The position numbers and the translations under genes were made by a program. DNA of 64,000 bases from Streptomyces xanthii (lineage in GTDB: Bacteria; Actinomycetota; Actinomycetes; Streptomycetales; Streptomycetaceae), in contig NZ_CP061281.1 of NCBI RefSeq assembly GCF_014621695.1, positions 5,456,001 to 5,520,000 on the forward strand. The letters run 5' to 3'. How positions within the stretch are numbered: position 1 is the first letter of the stretch; every line of letters begins with the position of its first letter. Shown piece after piece: positions 7,197-15,743 of the stretch. The notes beneath the pieces are model-generated. The model was not told where the DNA came from. It searched no databases and saw nothing but the letters and a program-made list of their open reading frames with translations.

Positions 7197-8468
7197 TCAG
7201 ACGGACCTGAACGCCAGCACCACGTTGTGGCCGCCGAAGCCGAACGAGTCGTTCAGCGCGGCGATCCGGCCCTCGACGGGCAGCTTGCGCGCCTCACCGC
7301 GGACGATGTCCGCTGCGGCAGCGGCCTCGGGGTCCAGGTTCTCCACGTTGATCGTCGGCGGAGCCACCCGGTGGTACAGGGCGAGGATCGACGCGACGGA
7401 CTCGATGCCGCCCGCGCCACCGAGCAGGTGCCCGGTCATCGACTTCGTCGCGGAGACCGCGAAGTGGTCCGTGTCGTCGCCGAAGACCTTGCGCAGCGCC
7501 TTCAGTTCGGCCACGTCACCGGCCGGCGTCGAGGTCGCGTGCGCGTTCACGTGCACGATCTCGGCCGGGTCCAGGTCGGAGTTGTCCAGCAGGTTCTGCA
7601 GGGCCTGCGCGATGCCGCGGCCCTCCGGCTCCGGCTGCACGATGTCGTGGCTGTCGGCGGAGATGCCCTGGCCGACCGCCTCCGCGTAGACGCGGGCGCC
7701 ACGCTTGGCGGCGTGCTCGGCGGACTCCAGGACGATGACGCCGGCACCCTCACCGAGGACGAAGCCGTCCCGGCCGGTGTCGTAGGGGCGCGAGGCACCC
7801 TGCGGGTCGTCGTTGTTCTTCGACATCGCCATCATGTTGCCGAACGCGGCGATGGGGAGCGGGTGGATGGCCGCCTCCGTGCCACCGCAGACGACGACGT
7901 CGGCGCGGCCGGTGCGGATCATCTCGATGCCGTAGCCGATGGCCTCGGCGCCCGACGCACAGGCGGAGACCGGGGTGTGGACACCCGCGCGGGCGTTCAC
8001 GGCCAGGCCCACGTTGGCCGACGGGCCGTTGGGCATCAGCATCGGAACGGTGTGCGGGGAGACGCGGCGGACGCCCTTCTCCTTCAGCACGTCGTACTGG
8101 TCGAGCAGCGTGGTCACGCCGCCGATGCCGGACGCGATGACGGCGCCCAGACGGTCGGGGTCCACGCTCTCGTCCTCGCCGGCCTTGGCGGTGAAGCCGG
8201 CGTCGGCCCACGCCTCCTTGGCGGCGATCAGAGCGAACTGGGCGGAACGATCCAGCTTGCGGGCCTGCGGGCGAGGGATGACCTCGCTCGGGTCCACGGC
8301 GACCGGAGCCGCGATGCGGACCGCCTGCTCGGCGGCCCACTCCTGTTCGAGGGGCTTGACGCCGGAACGTCCGGCGACCAGGCCCTCCCAGGTGGACGTC
8401 GCGTCGCCACCCAGCGGTGTGGTTGCGCCGATACCGGTGACGACCACGGTGCGATTGGTCGAGCTCAC
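7197..8468 (-). CDS. fabF: Beta-ketoacyl-ACP synthase II
   Basis: A 423-residue condensing enzyme that elongates acyl-ACP with malonyl-ACP in type II fatty acid synthesis. The Cys-His-His triad is intact: Cys170 in VSACASGAEA, His310 in HVNAHATSTPAGD and His347 in KSMTGHLLGGAGG, plus Lys342. Last gene of fabD-fabH-acpP-fabF on the minus strand, starting at a GTG about 90 bases after acpP and ending at a strong terminator. The order matches the essential fatty acid operon of Streptomyces, activated by FasR, whose gene lies upstream. Confidence 0.97.
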   Translation of the reverse strand: MSSTNRTVVVTGIGATTPLGGDATSTWEGLVAGRSGVKPLEQEWAAEQAVRIAAPVAVDPSEVIPRPQARKLDRSAQFALIAAKEAWADAGFTAKAGEDESVDPDRLGAVIASGIGGVTTLLDQYDVLKEKGVRRVSPHTVPMLMPNGPSANVGLAVNARAGVHTPVSACASGAEAIGYGIEMIRTGRADVVVCGGTEAAIHPLPIAAFGNMMAMSKNNDDPQGASRPYDTGRDGFVLGEGAGVIVLESAEHAAKRGARVYAEAVGQGISADSHDIVQPEPEGRGIAQALQNLLDNSDLDPAEIVHVNAHATSTPAGDVAELKALRKVFGDDTDHFAVSATKSMTGHLLGGAGGIESVASILALYHRVAPPTINVENLDPEAAAAADIVRGEARKLPVEGRIAALNDSFGFGGHNVVLAFRSV

Positions 8469-8557
8469 AGGAATTCTTTCTCCAACGGATACGAGGGATT
8501 CAGCGGCGCCACCGCCGGGTGGCGGAGCGACCGACCTCAGGGTCTTGAGCCGGCGGC

Positions 8558-8806
8558 TCAGGCCTGGTGGTCGAGGATGTACTTCGTGGCGTCGCCGACG
8601 GTCTTGAGGTTCTTGACGTCGTCGTCCGGGATCTTGACGTCGAAGCGCTCTTCGGCGGCGACGACGACCTCGACCATGGACAGCGAGTCGACGTCCAGGT
8701 CGTCGGTGAAGGACTTGTCCAGCTGGACGTCCTCGGTGGGGATGCCGGCGATCTCGTTCACGATCTCGGCGAGACCCGCGACGATCTCTTCCTGAGTGGC
8801 GGCCAT
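8558..8806 (-). CDS. acpP: Acyl carrier protein
   Basis: An 82-residue acidic protein carrying acyl chains on 4'-phosphopantetheine. The attachment site is Ser41 in DDLDVDSLSMVE. The four-helix ACP pattern is complete, ending VGDATKYILDHQA. GAAGGAG stands before the ATG at 8806. It lies between fabH and fabF in the operon; this is the ACP of primary metabolism rather than of a polyketide cluster, judging by its partners. Confidence 0.97.
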   Translation of the reverse strand: MAATQEEIVAGLAEIVNEIAGIPTEDVQLDKSFTDDLDVDSLSMVEVVVAAEERFDVKIPDDDVKNLKTVGDATKYILDHQA

Positions 8807-8880
8807 GATGGCGCTCCTTCGGTGTGTATCCAGAGGTGGGGCGGTGTGCCGTCCGGACCTGACGATCCGGTGCGGGACAC

Positions 8881-9912
8881 CTAGGGGAGGGTAACGACCG
8901 TGGCGGCGTACACGAGACCCGCCCCGAAGCCGATGACGAGCGCGGTGTCGCCGCTCTTGGCCTCGCCGGTCGCCAGGAGCCGCTCCATAGCGAGCGGGAT
9001 CGAGGCGGCCGAGGTGTTGCCGGTGGTGCGCACGTCGCGGGCGACCGTGACGTGCTCCGGCAGCTTGAGAGTCTTCACCATCGAGTCGATGATCCGCTCG
9101 TTGGCCTGGTGAGGAATGAAGACATCCAGGTCGTCCGGGGTGATTCCGGCCGCGTCCAGCGCCTGCTGGGCGACCTTCGCCATCTCGAACACGGCCCAGC
9201 GGAAGACCGCCTGGCCCTCCTGCGTGATCGCAGGGAACTTGACGTTGCCCGACTCGTCGAGGGGCAGCTGCGCGACGTCGCCGACACGGAAGGTGTCCCA
9301 CGGCATCGTCTGCTTGATCGTGCCGGCCTTGTCGCCCTCGGAACCCCACACGGTCGGGCCGATCGCGGGCTCCTGGGCGGGGCCGACGATCACGGCACCG
9401 GCGCCGTCACCGAACAGGAAGGCCGTCGCGCGGTCCTCCAGGTCGGTCAGGTCCGACAGCCGCTCCACACCGATGACGAGGACGTACTCCGCCGAGCCCT
9501 CGACGATCATGCCCTTGGCCAGGGTCAGACCGTAGCCGAAACCGGCGCAGCCGGCGGAGATGTCGAACGCGGCGGCCTTCTGCGTGCCCAGCCTGTCCGC
9601 GATCTCCGTCGCGATGGCCGGGGTCTGCGCGAAGTGCGAGACCGTCGACACGACCACGGCGCCGATCTGCTCGGGCCGGATGCCCGCGTCGGCGATGGCC
9701 TTGCCGGAGGCCTCGACCGACATCATCGAGACGGTCTCCTCGTCGTTCGCCCAGTGCCGCGTGGAGATGCCGGAGCGCGAACGGATCCACTCGTCGGAGG
9801 AGTCGATCTTCTCGAGGATCACCTCGTTGGGCACGACCCGCGTCGGGCGGTAGCCGCCCACGCCGAGGATCCGCGCGTACGGAGCACCCTTGCTGGGCTT
9901 GATCTTCGACAT
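8881..9912 (-). CDS. fabH: Beta-ketoacyl-ACP synthase III
   Basis: A 343-residue initiating condensing enzyme that joins an acyl-CoA primer to malonyl-ACP. Catalytic triad: Cys122 in DISAGCAGFGYGL, His268 in FIPHQANERI, Asn299 in TTGNTSAAS. In Streptomyces FabH accepts branched primers and so shapes the iso/anteiso fatty acid pattern; that is family knowledge. AAGGAG precedes the ATG. It follows fabD by 18 bases and precedes acpP by about 75. Confidence 0.97.
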   Translation of the reverse strand: MSKIKPSKGAPYARILGVGGYRPTRVVPNEVILEKIDSSDEWIRSRSGISTRHWANDEETVSMMSVEASGKAIADAGIRPEQIGAVVVSTVSHFAQTPAIATEIADRLGTQKAAAFDISAGCAGFGYGLTLAKGMIVEGSAEYVLVIGVERLSDLTDLEDRATAFLFGDGAGAVIVGPAQEPAIGPTVWGSEGDKAGTIKQTMPWDTFRVGDVAQLPLDESGNVKFPAITQEGQAVFRWAVFEMAKVAQQALDAAGITPDDLDVFIPHQANERIIDSMVKTLKLPEHVTVARDVRTTGNTSAASIPLAMERLLATGEAKSGDTALVIGFGAGLVYAATVVTLP

Positions 9913-9930
9913 GCTGCTCGGATCTCCTTC

Positions 9931-10851
9931 TCAGGCCGTAACGTCGGCGATCAGGGCGCGGGCCGCGTCGAGGTCGTCGGGGGTCTTCAGGGCGAGGGTC
10001 TTCACGCCGGGCAGGGCGCGCTTGGCGATGCCGGTGAGCGTGCCGCCGGGGCACACCTCGATCAGCGCGGTGACGCCGAGCTCCTGGAACGTCTCCATGC
10101 ACAGGTCCCAGCGGACCGGGTTCGCGACCTGGCCGACGAGCCGGGACACGACCTCGGCGCCGGTCGCGACGGCCCGGCCGTCCTTGTTCGACACGTACGT
10201 GACCGTGGGGTCGGCCGGGGCCAGCGCCTTGGCGGCCTCCTCCAGCGTCGCCACGGCCGGGGCCATGTGCTCGGTGTGGAACGCGCCGGCCACCTTCAGC
10301 GGCACCACGCGGCGCACGCCCTCGGGCTTGTCGGCGTCGAGCGCGGCCAGCTGCTCCAGCGTGCCGGCGGCCACGATCTGGCCCGCGCCGTTCACGTTCG
10401 CGGCGGTCAGGCCCAGCTTCTCCAGGTGCGGGACGGTCACCTCGGGGTCGCCGCCGAGCAGCGCCGACATGCCCGTCTCGGTGATCGCGGCGGCCTCGGC
10501 CATCGCCAGACCGCGCGAGCGCACGAGCTTCAGCGCGGCCGTGTCGTCGAGGACACCGGCGAACGCGGCGGCGGTGAACTCGCCGACGCTGTGGCCCGCC
10601 ACGGCGCCGGGGGCGAGGTCACCGAGCGCGGACGCCGAGAGGATTCCGGCCGCGACGAGCAGCGGCTGGGCGACGGCCGTGTCACGGATCGCGTCCGCGT
10701 CGGCCTGCGTGCCGTAGTGGGCGAGGTCGAGTCCGATGGCGTCGGACCAGGCCGCGACGCGGTCCGCTGCGCCGGGGAGGTCGAGCCAGGGAGTCAGGAA
10801 GCCGGGCGTCTGAGCGCCTTGGCCGGGAGCGACGAGTACGAGCACTCTCAC
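9931..10851 (-). CDS. fabD: Malonyl-CoA:ACP transacylase
   Basis: A 306-residue acyltransferase that loads malonyl groups on to ACP. The active-site serine is Ser88 in AGHSVGEF and the partner His192 lies in GAFHTEHM; the N-terminal APGQGAQ motif is intact. First gene of the fab operon. The start is GTG 10851; GTG 10845 is also possible. A good -10 (TACAAT on the minus strand, 10913-10918) gives a leader of roughly 55 bases. Confidence 0.96.
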   Translation of the reverse strand: MRVLVLVAPGQGAQTPGFLTPWLDLPGAADRVAAWSDAIGLDLAHYGTQADADAIRDTAVAQPLLVAAGILSASALGDLAPGAVAGHSVGEFTAAAFAGVLDDTAALKLVRSRGLAMAEAAAITETGMSALLGGDPEVTVPHLEKLGLTAANVNGAGQIVAAGTLEQLAALDADKPEGVRRVVPLKVAGAFHTEHMAPAVATLEEAAKALAPADPTVTYVSNKDGRAVATGAEVVSRLVGQVANPVRWDLCMETFQELGVTALIEVCPGGTLTGIAKRALPGVKTLALKTPDDLDAARALIADVTA

Positions 10852-10944
10852 ACTCTCTCTTGGGGACGGGTCGGGCCGCCCGTGGGGACAGGGACGAAGA
10901 ACCGAAGGGGGAATTGTAGACCCCCGACAAACGGCAATGCCTGA
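10852..10944 (-). promoter_or_regulatory. fabD promoter region between fasR and fabD
   Basis: On the minus strand TACAAT (10913-10918) is a near-consensus -10; the best -35 at 17 bp is the weak GGCATT. A weak -35 fits a promoter that needs an activator, and FasR activates fabD in Streptomyces. The exact FasR site cannot be fixed from the sequence alone. Confidence 0.6.
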
Positions 10945-12177
10945 CTACGGCTGAGATTCGACGTCGGCGAGCCGTCCGAGAATCAGCGCGATGCGCAGGG
11001 TGAACGCCGAGCGGACATCAGAGGGCGACCACCCGGTGACGTCGGTCACACGTCGGAGCCGGTAGCGAACGGTGTTGGGGTGCACGAACAGCATCCGTGC
11101 CGCGCCCTCCAGACTGCTCGCCTGTTCCAGATAGACACTGAGCGTCTCCAGGAGCGCCGAGCCCGCTTCCTCCAGCGGTCTGTAGATCTCCTCCACCAGC
11201 TGCTCGCGCGCCGCCGGGTCTCCCGCGATCGCGCGCTCCGGCAGCAGATCGTCCGCGAGGACGGGGCGCGGCGCGTCCTGCCAGGCCCCGCAGGCCTTGA
11301 GGCCGGCGGCCGCGGCCTGCGCGGACCGGGTGGCCGCCAGCAGGTCGGGCACCACGGGCCCGGCGACCACGGCACCGGCCGCGAACGGGCCGATCAGCGA
11401 CTTGGCGACGGCCAGCGGATTGTCGCTGCCGCCCGCGATGACGACGAGGCGGTCGCCGAGCACCCCGGTCAGGACCTGCAGCTTCGCGTGCCGCGAGGCC
11501 CGCCGGATCGCCTCCACGGTCAGCTCGCTGTCCCCGTCGGGGGCGGTGCCGAGGACGACGCACACGTGCTCCGGGGAGTTCCAGCCGAGCGCCGCGGCGC
11601 GGCTGACGGCGCCCTCGTCGGCCTCGCCGGACAGCACCGCGTTCACCACGAGGGACTCCAGGCGCGCGTCCCACGCGCCCCGGGCCTCCGCGGCCTGTGC
11701 GTACACCTGGGCGGTCGCGAAGGCGATCTCGCGCGCGTAGACGAGCAGCGCCTCGCGCAGCACGCTCTCGTCGCCCGGCGCGGCCACCTCGTCGATGGCC
11801 GACTCCATGACCTCGATGGTGGTGCGCACCATCTCCACGGTCTGGCGCAGGGTGATCGCCCGGGTCAGCTCGCGCGGGGCCGTGCCGAACACGTCGGTGG
11901 AGATGGCCTGCGGGGCGTCCGGGTGCCGGAACCACTCGGTGAACGCGGCGATGCCGGCCTGGGCGACCAGACCGATCCACGACCGGTTCTCCGGCGGCAT
12001 GGCCCGGTACCAGGGCAGCATCTCGTCCATGCGCGTGATCGCCTGCGCGGCGAGCGCTCCGGACGACTTCTCCAGACGCTTCAGGGTCGCCTCGTGGGAG
12101 TGAGGCGCCGCAGGGGCTTCCGGGTGGCGGTCCGCCGGTTCGTTCGATGAGGGCTGCGCTGATTCCGATTGGGGCAC
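10945..12177 (-). CDS. fasR: FasR, PucR-type activator of the fatty acid operon
   Basis: A 410-residue regulator with a long N-terminal sensory region and a C-terminal PucR helix-turn-helix (about residues 345-400: LEQASSLEGAARMLFVHPNTVRYRLRRVTDVTG). It lies directly upstream of and in the same direction as fabD, the position of FasR in Streptomyces, where FasR activates the fab operon. Starts at GTG 12177. Divergent from the pirin gene. A second PucR-type protein lies at 55544-56755, but its N-terminal half is clearly different. Confidence 0.92.
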   Translation of the reverse strand: MPQSESAQPSSNEPADRHPEAPAAPHSHEATLKRLEKSSGALAAQAITRMDEMLPWYRAMPPENRSWIGLVAQAGIAAFTEWFRHPDAPQAISTDVFGTAPRELTRAITLRQTVEMVRTTIEVMESAIDEVAAPGDESVLREALLVYAREIAFATAQVYAQAAEARGAWDARLESLVVNAVLSGEADEGAVSRAAALGWNSPEHVCVVLGTAPDGDSELTVEAIRRASRHAKLQVLTGVLGDRLVVIAGGSDNPLAVAKSLIGPFAAGAVVAGPVVPDLLAATRSAQAAAAGLKACGAWQDAPRPVLADDLLPERAIAGDPAAREQLVEEIYRPLEEAGSALLETLSVYLEQASSLEGAARMLFVHPNTVRYRLRRVTDVTGWSPSDVRSAFTLRIALILGRLADVESQP

Positions 12178-12269
12178 GGGACAAGACTGCCTTATCAGGG
12201 CGGCCCGGCGGAGTGGAGGGTCCTGCCGGACTTCGGTACGGGCCGCGGACGCCGGGCTACCGTGGAGGC

Positions 12270-12926
12270 GTGAGAGACATACGCAGGGCGGGCGAGCGCT
12301 ATCCGGGAGGCGAGCCCGAGGCCGGAATCGAGTCCCGCCACGCGTTCTCCTTCGGCCCGCACTACGACCCGGACAACCTGCGCTTCGGCGCGATCCTGGC
12401 CTGCAACGAGGAGCGGCTCGGACCCGGCGCCGGCTTCTCCGAGCATCCGCACAGCCACACCGAGATCATCACCTGGGTCGTGCGCGGCGAGCTGACCCAC
12501 CGCGACTCGGCGGGCCACGAGACGGTCGTGCGGCCCGGCGACGTGCAGCACCTCAGCTCCGGCGGCGGCGTCCGGCACGTCGAGCGCAACGACTCGACCA
12601 GCGCGCCGCTCACCTTCCTGCAGATGTGGCTGGCGCCCCGCGACCCCGGCGGCGAGCCCCGCTACGAGGTGGTGCGCGGCATCGCCGACTCCACCCCGTA
12701 CGACGTACCGGAGGCGGGCGCGCTGCTGCACGTGCGGCGCCTGGCCGCGGGCGAGCGCACCCGGCTGCCCGCGGCCCCGTACGTCTACGTCCACGTGGTG
12801 GACGGCGAAGTGATGCTCGGGGACGCGGAGTTGGCGCCGGGCGACGCCGCGCGCCTCACCGACGAGGACGGCCCGGAGGCGCTGGCGACGACACCGGCCC
12901 AGCTGCTGGTCTGGGAGATGACCTAG
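12270..12926 (+). CDS. Pirin-family bicupin protein
   Basis: A 218-residue cupin protein. The metal-binding face of the first cupin is visible in HPHSHTEIITWVVRGELTHRDSAG and GGGVRHVE; the second cupin begins near residue 150 and is short. Pirins bind iron and include quercetin dioxygenase-like enzymes and redox sensors; which applies here is unknown. GTG 12270 has TGGAGG just upstream, and also TACCGT at 12258-12263 exactly six bases before it, so the transcript may be leaderless. It ends five bases before the stop of the convergent serine hydrolase gene. Confidence 0.85.
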   Translation: MRDIRRAGERYPGGEPEAGIESRHAFSFGPHYDPDNLRFGAILACNEERLGPGAGFSEHPHSHTEIITWVVRGELTHRDSAGHETVVRPGDVQHLSSGGGVRHVERNDSTSAPLTFLQMWLAPRDPGGEPRYEVVRGIADSTPYDVPEAGALLHVRRLAAGERTRLPAAPYVYVHVVDGEVMLGDAELAPGDAARLTDEDGPEALATTPAQLLVWEMT

Positions 12927-12931
12927 GGCGG

Positions 12932-13741
12932 TCAGAGCTCGGCGAGCACGGCGTCCGTGAAGGGCGGCCACACCTCGGCCGCCCACGGGCCGAACGCGCG
13001 GTCCGTGAGCGCGACGCACGCCACGCCCGCCGCCGGGTCGACCCACAGGAACGTGCCGGACTGGCCGAAGTGGCCGAAGGTGCGCGGCGAGGACGAACCG
13101 CCGGTCCAGTGCGGCGACTTGTGGTCCCGGATCTCGAAACCGAGCCCCCAGTCGTTGGGGTTCTGGTGCCCGTACCCCGGCAGGACGCCCTTCGTGCCCG
13201 GGTACTGCACGGTCATCGCCTCGGCGACGGTGCGCGGGTCGAGCAGGCGCGGCGCCTGCACCTCGGCGGCGAAGCGCACGAGGTCGGCGACGGTCGACAC
13301 CCCGTCCTTGGCCGGCGACCCCTCCAGCGAGCTGTCTTTCATGCCCAGCGGCTCGAACACGGCCTGCCGCAGATAGTCCGCGAACGGGATCTCGGTCGCC
13401 TTCGCGATGTGGTCCCCGAGCACCTCGAACCCGGCGTTCGAGTACAGCCGCCGGGTGCCCGGCGCCGAGGTCACCCGGTGCTCGTCGAAGGCGAGCCCGC
13501 TGGTGTGCGCGAGCAGGTGCCGCACGGTCGACCCCTCGGGCCCGGCCGGCTCGTCCAGCTCCACGGCCCCCTCCTCGTACGCGACGAGGGCGGCGTAGGC
13601 GGCGAGCGGCTTGGTCACCGAGGCCAGCGGGAACCGGTGCTCCGTCGGCCCGTGGCTGCCCAGGACGCTTCCGTCGGCACGTACGACGGCCGCGGCGGCG
13701 GTGGGCACCGGCCAGTTCTCGATCAAGGCGAGGCTCTCCAT
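12932..13741 (-). CDS. Serine hydrolase of the beta-lactamase / penicillin-binding family
   Basis: A 269-residue protein with the class C beta-lactamase/EstB fold. Ser41-x-x-Lys44 lies in LASVTKPLAA and the Tyr100-x-Asn motif in LYSNAGFEVLG; a C-terminal HFGQSGTFLWVDP segment takes the place of KTG. There is no signal peptide, so it is probably a cytoplasmic esterase or peptidase and not a resistance enzyme. ATG 13741 is preferred over GTG 13747 because of spacing to an AGG upstream. Stops four bases before the GNAT gene's stop region on the same strand order, so the two may be cotranscribed. Confidence 0.85.
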   Translation of the reverse strand: MESLALIENWPVPTAAAAVVRADGSVLGSHGPTEHRFPLASVTKPLAAYAALVAYEEGAVELDEPAGPEGSTVRHLLAHTSGLAFDEHRVTSAPGTRRLYSNAGFEVLGDHIAKATEIPFADYLRQAVFEPLGMKDSSLEGSPAKDGVSTVADLVRFAAEVQAPRLLDPRTVAEAMTVQYPGTKGVLPGYGHQNPNDWGLGFEIRDHKSPHWTGGSSSPRTFGHFGQSGTFLWVDPAAGVACVALTDRAFGPWAAEVWPPFTDAVLAEL

Positions 13742-13751
13742 GCCCACGAGC

Positions 13752-14219
13752 CTAAAGCGTGAGCCGCATGGCGGGAGCGGGGGTCCGCTCGAAGCCGAGG
13801 GAGGCGTACAGCGGCTCGCCGGACGCGGTCGCGAGCAGGTCGATCCGGGGCACGCCGCGCTCCCGGTACCAGCCGAGCAGCGCCTCCAGGCAGTGGCGGG
13901 AGTAGCCGCGGCGGCGGTGCCCGGGATCCGTGCAGACGTTGAAGACGTGACCGGAGAGGCCCGCGGGGTTCCCGGGACCGCCCAGGCCCTGGTGCACGCT
14001 GCCCGCCGCGCAGGCGGCCAGCGTCCCGGAACCGTCCGGGGCGTCCACCACGAACGCGGCCAACTCCCCGTCGGGGGAGGCGAGGTGACGGCGCAGGGTG
14101 GTGAGGGCGGCCGGCTGCCAGCCCACGTCCCGGCTCGGGCTCATCGCGTCGAGCATGATCTTGCGGAGCCGGACGAGTTCTTCGGCGTCCTCGGGGACGG
14201 CACGGCGGACGAGAGACAT
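13752..14219 (-). CDS. GNAT-family N-acetyltransferase
   Basis: A 155-residue acetyl-CoA-dependent acyltransferase. The acetyl-CoA loop is VCTDPGHRRRGYSRHCLEALL, and the C-terminal SGEPLYASLGFERT is the typical GNAT ending. The acceptor is unknown. ATG 14219 is chosen; GTG 14228 is possible but TACGGT lies seven bases before the ATG, as for a leaderless transcript. Divergent from the MerR gene at 14336. Confidence 0.85.
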   Translation of the reverse strand: MSLVRRAVPEDAEELVRLRKIMLDAMSPSRDVGWQPAALTTLRRHLASPDGELAAFVVDAPDGSGTLAACAAGSVHQGLGGPGNPAGLSGHVFNVCTDPGHRRRGYSRHCLEALLGWYRERGVPRIDLLATASGEPLYASLGFERTPAPAMRLTL

Positions 14220-14298
14220 GACCGGCACCGTAACGACGCCCGGTCGGGTTGTCGTGCGCGTTTCGGCGCGGAGCCGGGCGGCGCGTGTCGCCGGATGC

Positions 14299-14329
14299 TT
14301 GCCTGGAGTGCGCTCGAAGGTTCTAGCGT
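14299..14329 (+). promoter_or_regulatory. MerR-type promoter with 19-bp spacer, leaderless
   Basis: TTGCCT (14299-14304), a 19-base spacer and TAGCGT (14324-14329). The spacer holds the dyad CCTGGAGTGCGCTCGAAGG, with arms CCT/AGG and GAG/CTC. A 19-bp spacer with a dyad inside it is characteristic of MerR-activated promoters. The -10 ends six bases before the ATG at 14336, so transcription probably starts on the start codon. Confidence 0.8.
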
Positions 14330-14335
14330 GGGGTC

Positions 14336-14788
14336 ATGACGGTGATGGAGACCACGCCCGAATCCACCCAGACCAAGGTCGACGTCTGTGCCTCGGCGCC
14401 GGAGGGGCATCCGCGGCCCGACGGCCAGGACCGCTACACCATCAGCGAGGTCGTCGCCTGCACGGGACTGACCGCGCACACCCTGCGCTGGTACGAGCGG
14501 ATCGGGCTGCTGCCCGACGTCGACCGCTCGCACACCGGGCAGCGCCGCTACAGCAACCGCGACCTCGACTGGCTCGCCTTCGTCGGCAAACTGCGGCTCA
14601 CCGGGATGCCGGTGGCCCACATGGTCCGGTACGCGGAGCTCGTACGGCTCGGCGAGCACACCTTCGACGAGCGCCGGGAACTGCTGGAGTCGACCCGCCG
14701 GGACGTGCTGAACCGGATCGCCGAGCTCCAGGACACCCTCGCCGTCCTCGACTTCAAGATCGACCTGTACGGCAGGGGGAACGGCTGA
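14336..14788 (+). CDS. MerR-family transcriptional regulator
   Basis: A 150-residue activator. The winged helix starts at about residue 33 with RYTISEVVACTGLTAHTLRWYERIGLL and ends in the wing HTGQRRYSNRDL; a C-terminal coiled coil (ESTRRDVLNRIAELQDTLAVLD) makes the dimer. There are no cysteines in the C-terminal effector region, so metal sensing of the MerR/CueR kind is unlikely; it resembles the small aldehyde- or electrophile-responsive members. It is read from a 19-bp-spaced promoter that it probably controls itself. Confidence 0.92.
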   Translation: MTVMETTPESTQTKVDVCASAPEGHPRPDGQDRYTISEVVACTGLTAHTLRWYERIGLLPDVDRSHTGQRRYSNRDLDWLAFVGKLRLTGMPVAHMVRYAELVRLGEHTFDERRELLESTRRDVLNRIAELQDTLAVLDFKIDLYGRGNG

Positions 14789-14794
14789 CGCGGG

Positions 14795-15643
14795 TCACAG
14801 CTCCGCGAGGAGCTCCGCCTTCTTCGAGGAGAACTCCGCGTCCGTGACCAGCCCCGCCTGGTGCAGCTCGCCGAGATGCCGGATCCGGTCGGCGATGTCC
14901 GCCGGGTCGCGCCGGGCGGGCGGCGCCCCGGACGGGCTCGCCGAGCGCACGGCGGCCAGCACGGACGCGGCGAACGGCAGCGACTCGTGGACCGGACCGT
15001 AGCCGAGCCCGAAGACGACCGCGGCCGGGTCCTGGTCGGCCTGCCCGGGCCGCTCGTCGAGCCCCGCGTCCCGCGGCACGAGGCGCAGATGCCCCTCGAA
15101 CAGCTCGGGGGAGCGCCACTCGACCCCGCTCAGCTCGCTGACCGGGAAGGTCTTGTCGCCCGCCTTCCACTTCGCGGAGGACGCGCCCGTCCAGAACCAG
15201 CGGAACGACACCGCGGCGCCGTCGAAGGTGGCCTTGCCGTCGTACGCCTTGAAGTGGAGCGGCGCCTTCGGGGGATCGACCAGGAAGTCGGCCGCGGCCG
15301 ACCCGTCGTCGAGGAGCCGCGCCCGCAGCTCGTCCGCGTAGTACTCGGCAAGCGTCTCCCGCTCCGCGGGCAGCACGAGGCGATAGGGGTCGCACCCCTC
15401 CTTGAGCTGCCCGGCCGCCGCGTCCATCAGCGGGTCGGCACCCGGTCGTGGCACCGCCTGCAGCACGACGGTGCCGCGCTTGCCCGGCGTCAGCGTCACC
15501 CCCGTGATCGCTTCCAGCGGGATACGGCGCTCGCCGAGTGCCTGGAGCAGCCTCGGCGTGCGGATCCCCCGTTCGAAGCGGATGAGCACGGAGTCGGACG
15601 CGAACTCCCAGGCGGCATGAAATCCGGCCAGTACGTCACCCAT
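14795..15643 (-). CDS. DUF4429 protein with C-terminal SHOCT domain
   Basis: A 282-residue soluble protein. Two DUF4429 modules, starting MGDVLAGFHAAWEF and near LHFKAYDGKATFDG, each have the beta pattern of PH-like domains. It ends in a SHOCT short helical domain (IRHLGELHQAGLVTDAEFSSKKAELLAEL). Function unknown; SHOCT tails often mediate oligomer or membrane-protein contacts. ATG 15643 is favoured over ATG 15652 because TACGAT lies seven bases before it and overlaps the earlier ATG. It stops seven bases from the convergent MerR gene. Confidence 0.8.
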   Translation of the reverse strand: MGDVLAGFHAAWEFASDSVLIRFERGIRTPRLLQALGERRIPLEAITGVTLTPGKRGTVVLQAVPRPGADPLMDAAAGQLKEGCDPYRLVLPAERETLAEYYADELRARLLDDGSAAADFLVDPPKAPLHFKAYDGKATFDGAAVSFRWFWTGASSAKWKAGDKTFPVSELSGVEWRSPELFEGHLRLVPRDAGLDERPGQADQDPAAVVFGLGYGPVHESLPFAASVLAAVRSASPSGAPPARRDPADIADRIRHLGELHQAGLVTDAEFSSKKAELLAEL

Positions 15644-15743
15644 GCGGCTCATCGTATGCGGCACGCGTCCCTCCGTCGCCTGTCGCGTCGGACCACTGTT
15701 CCACCGCTCTCTACGCGCGTCGGAAGGCGCCGGCACCGGAAAA

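Noticed and set aside
12932-13741. Beta-lactamase resistance gene
   Set aside because: No signal peptide and no KTG box; fits a cytoplasmic esterase-like serine hydrolase.
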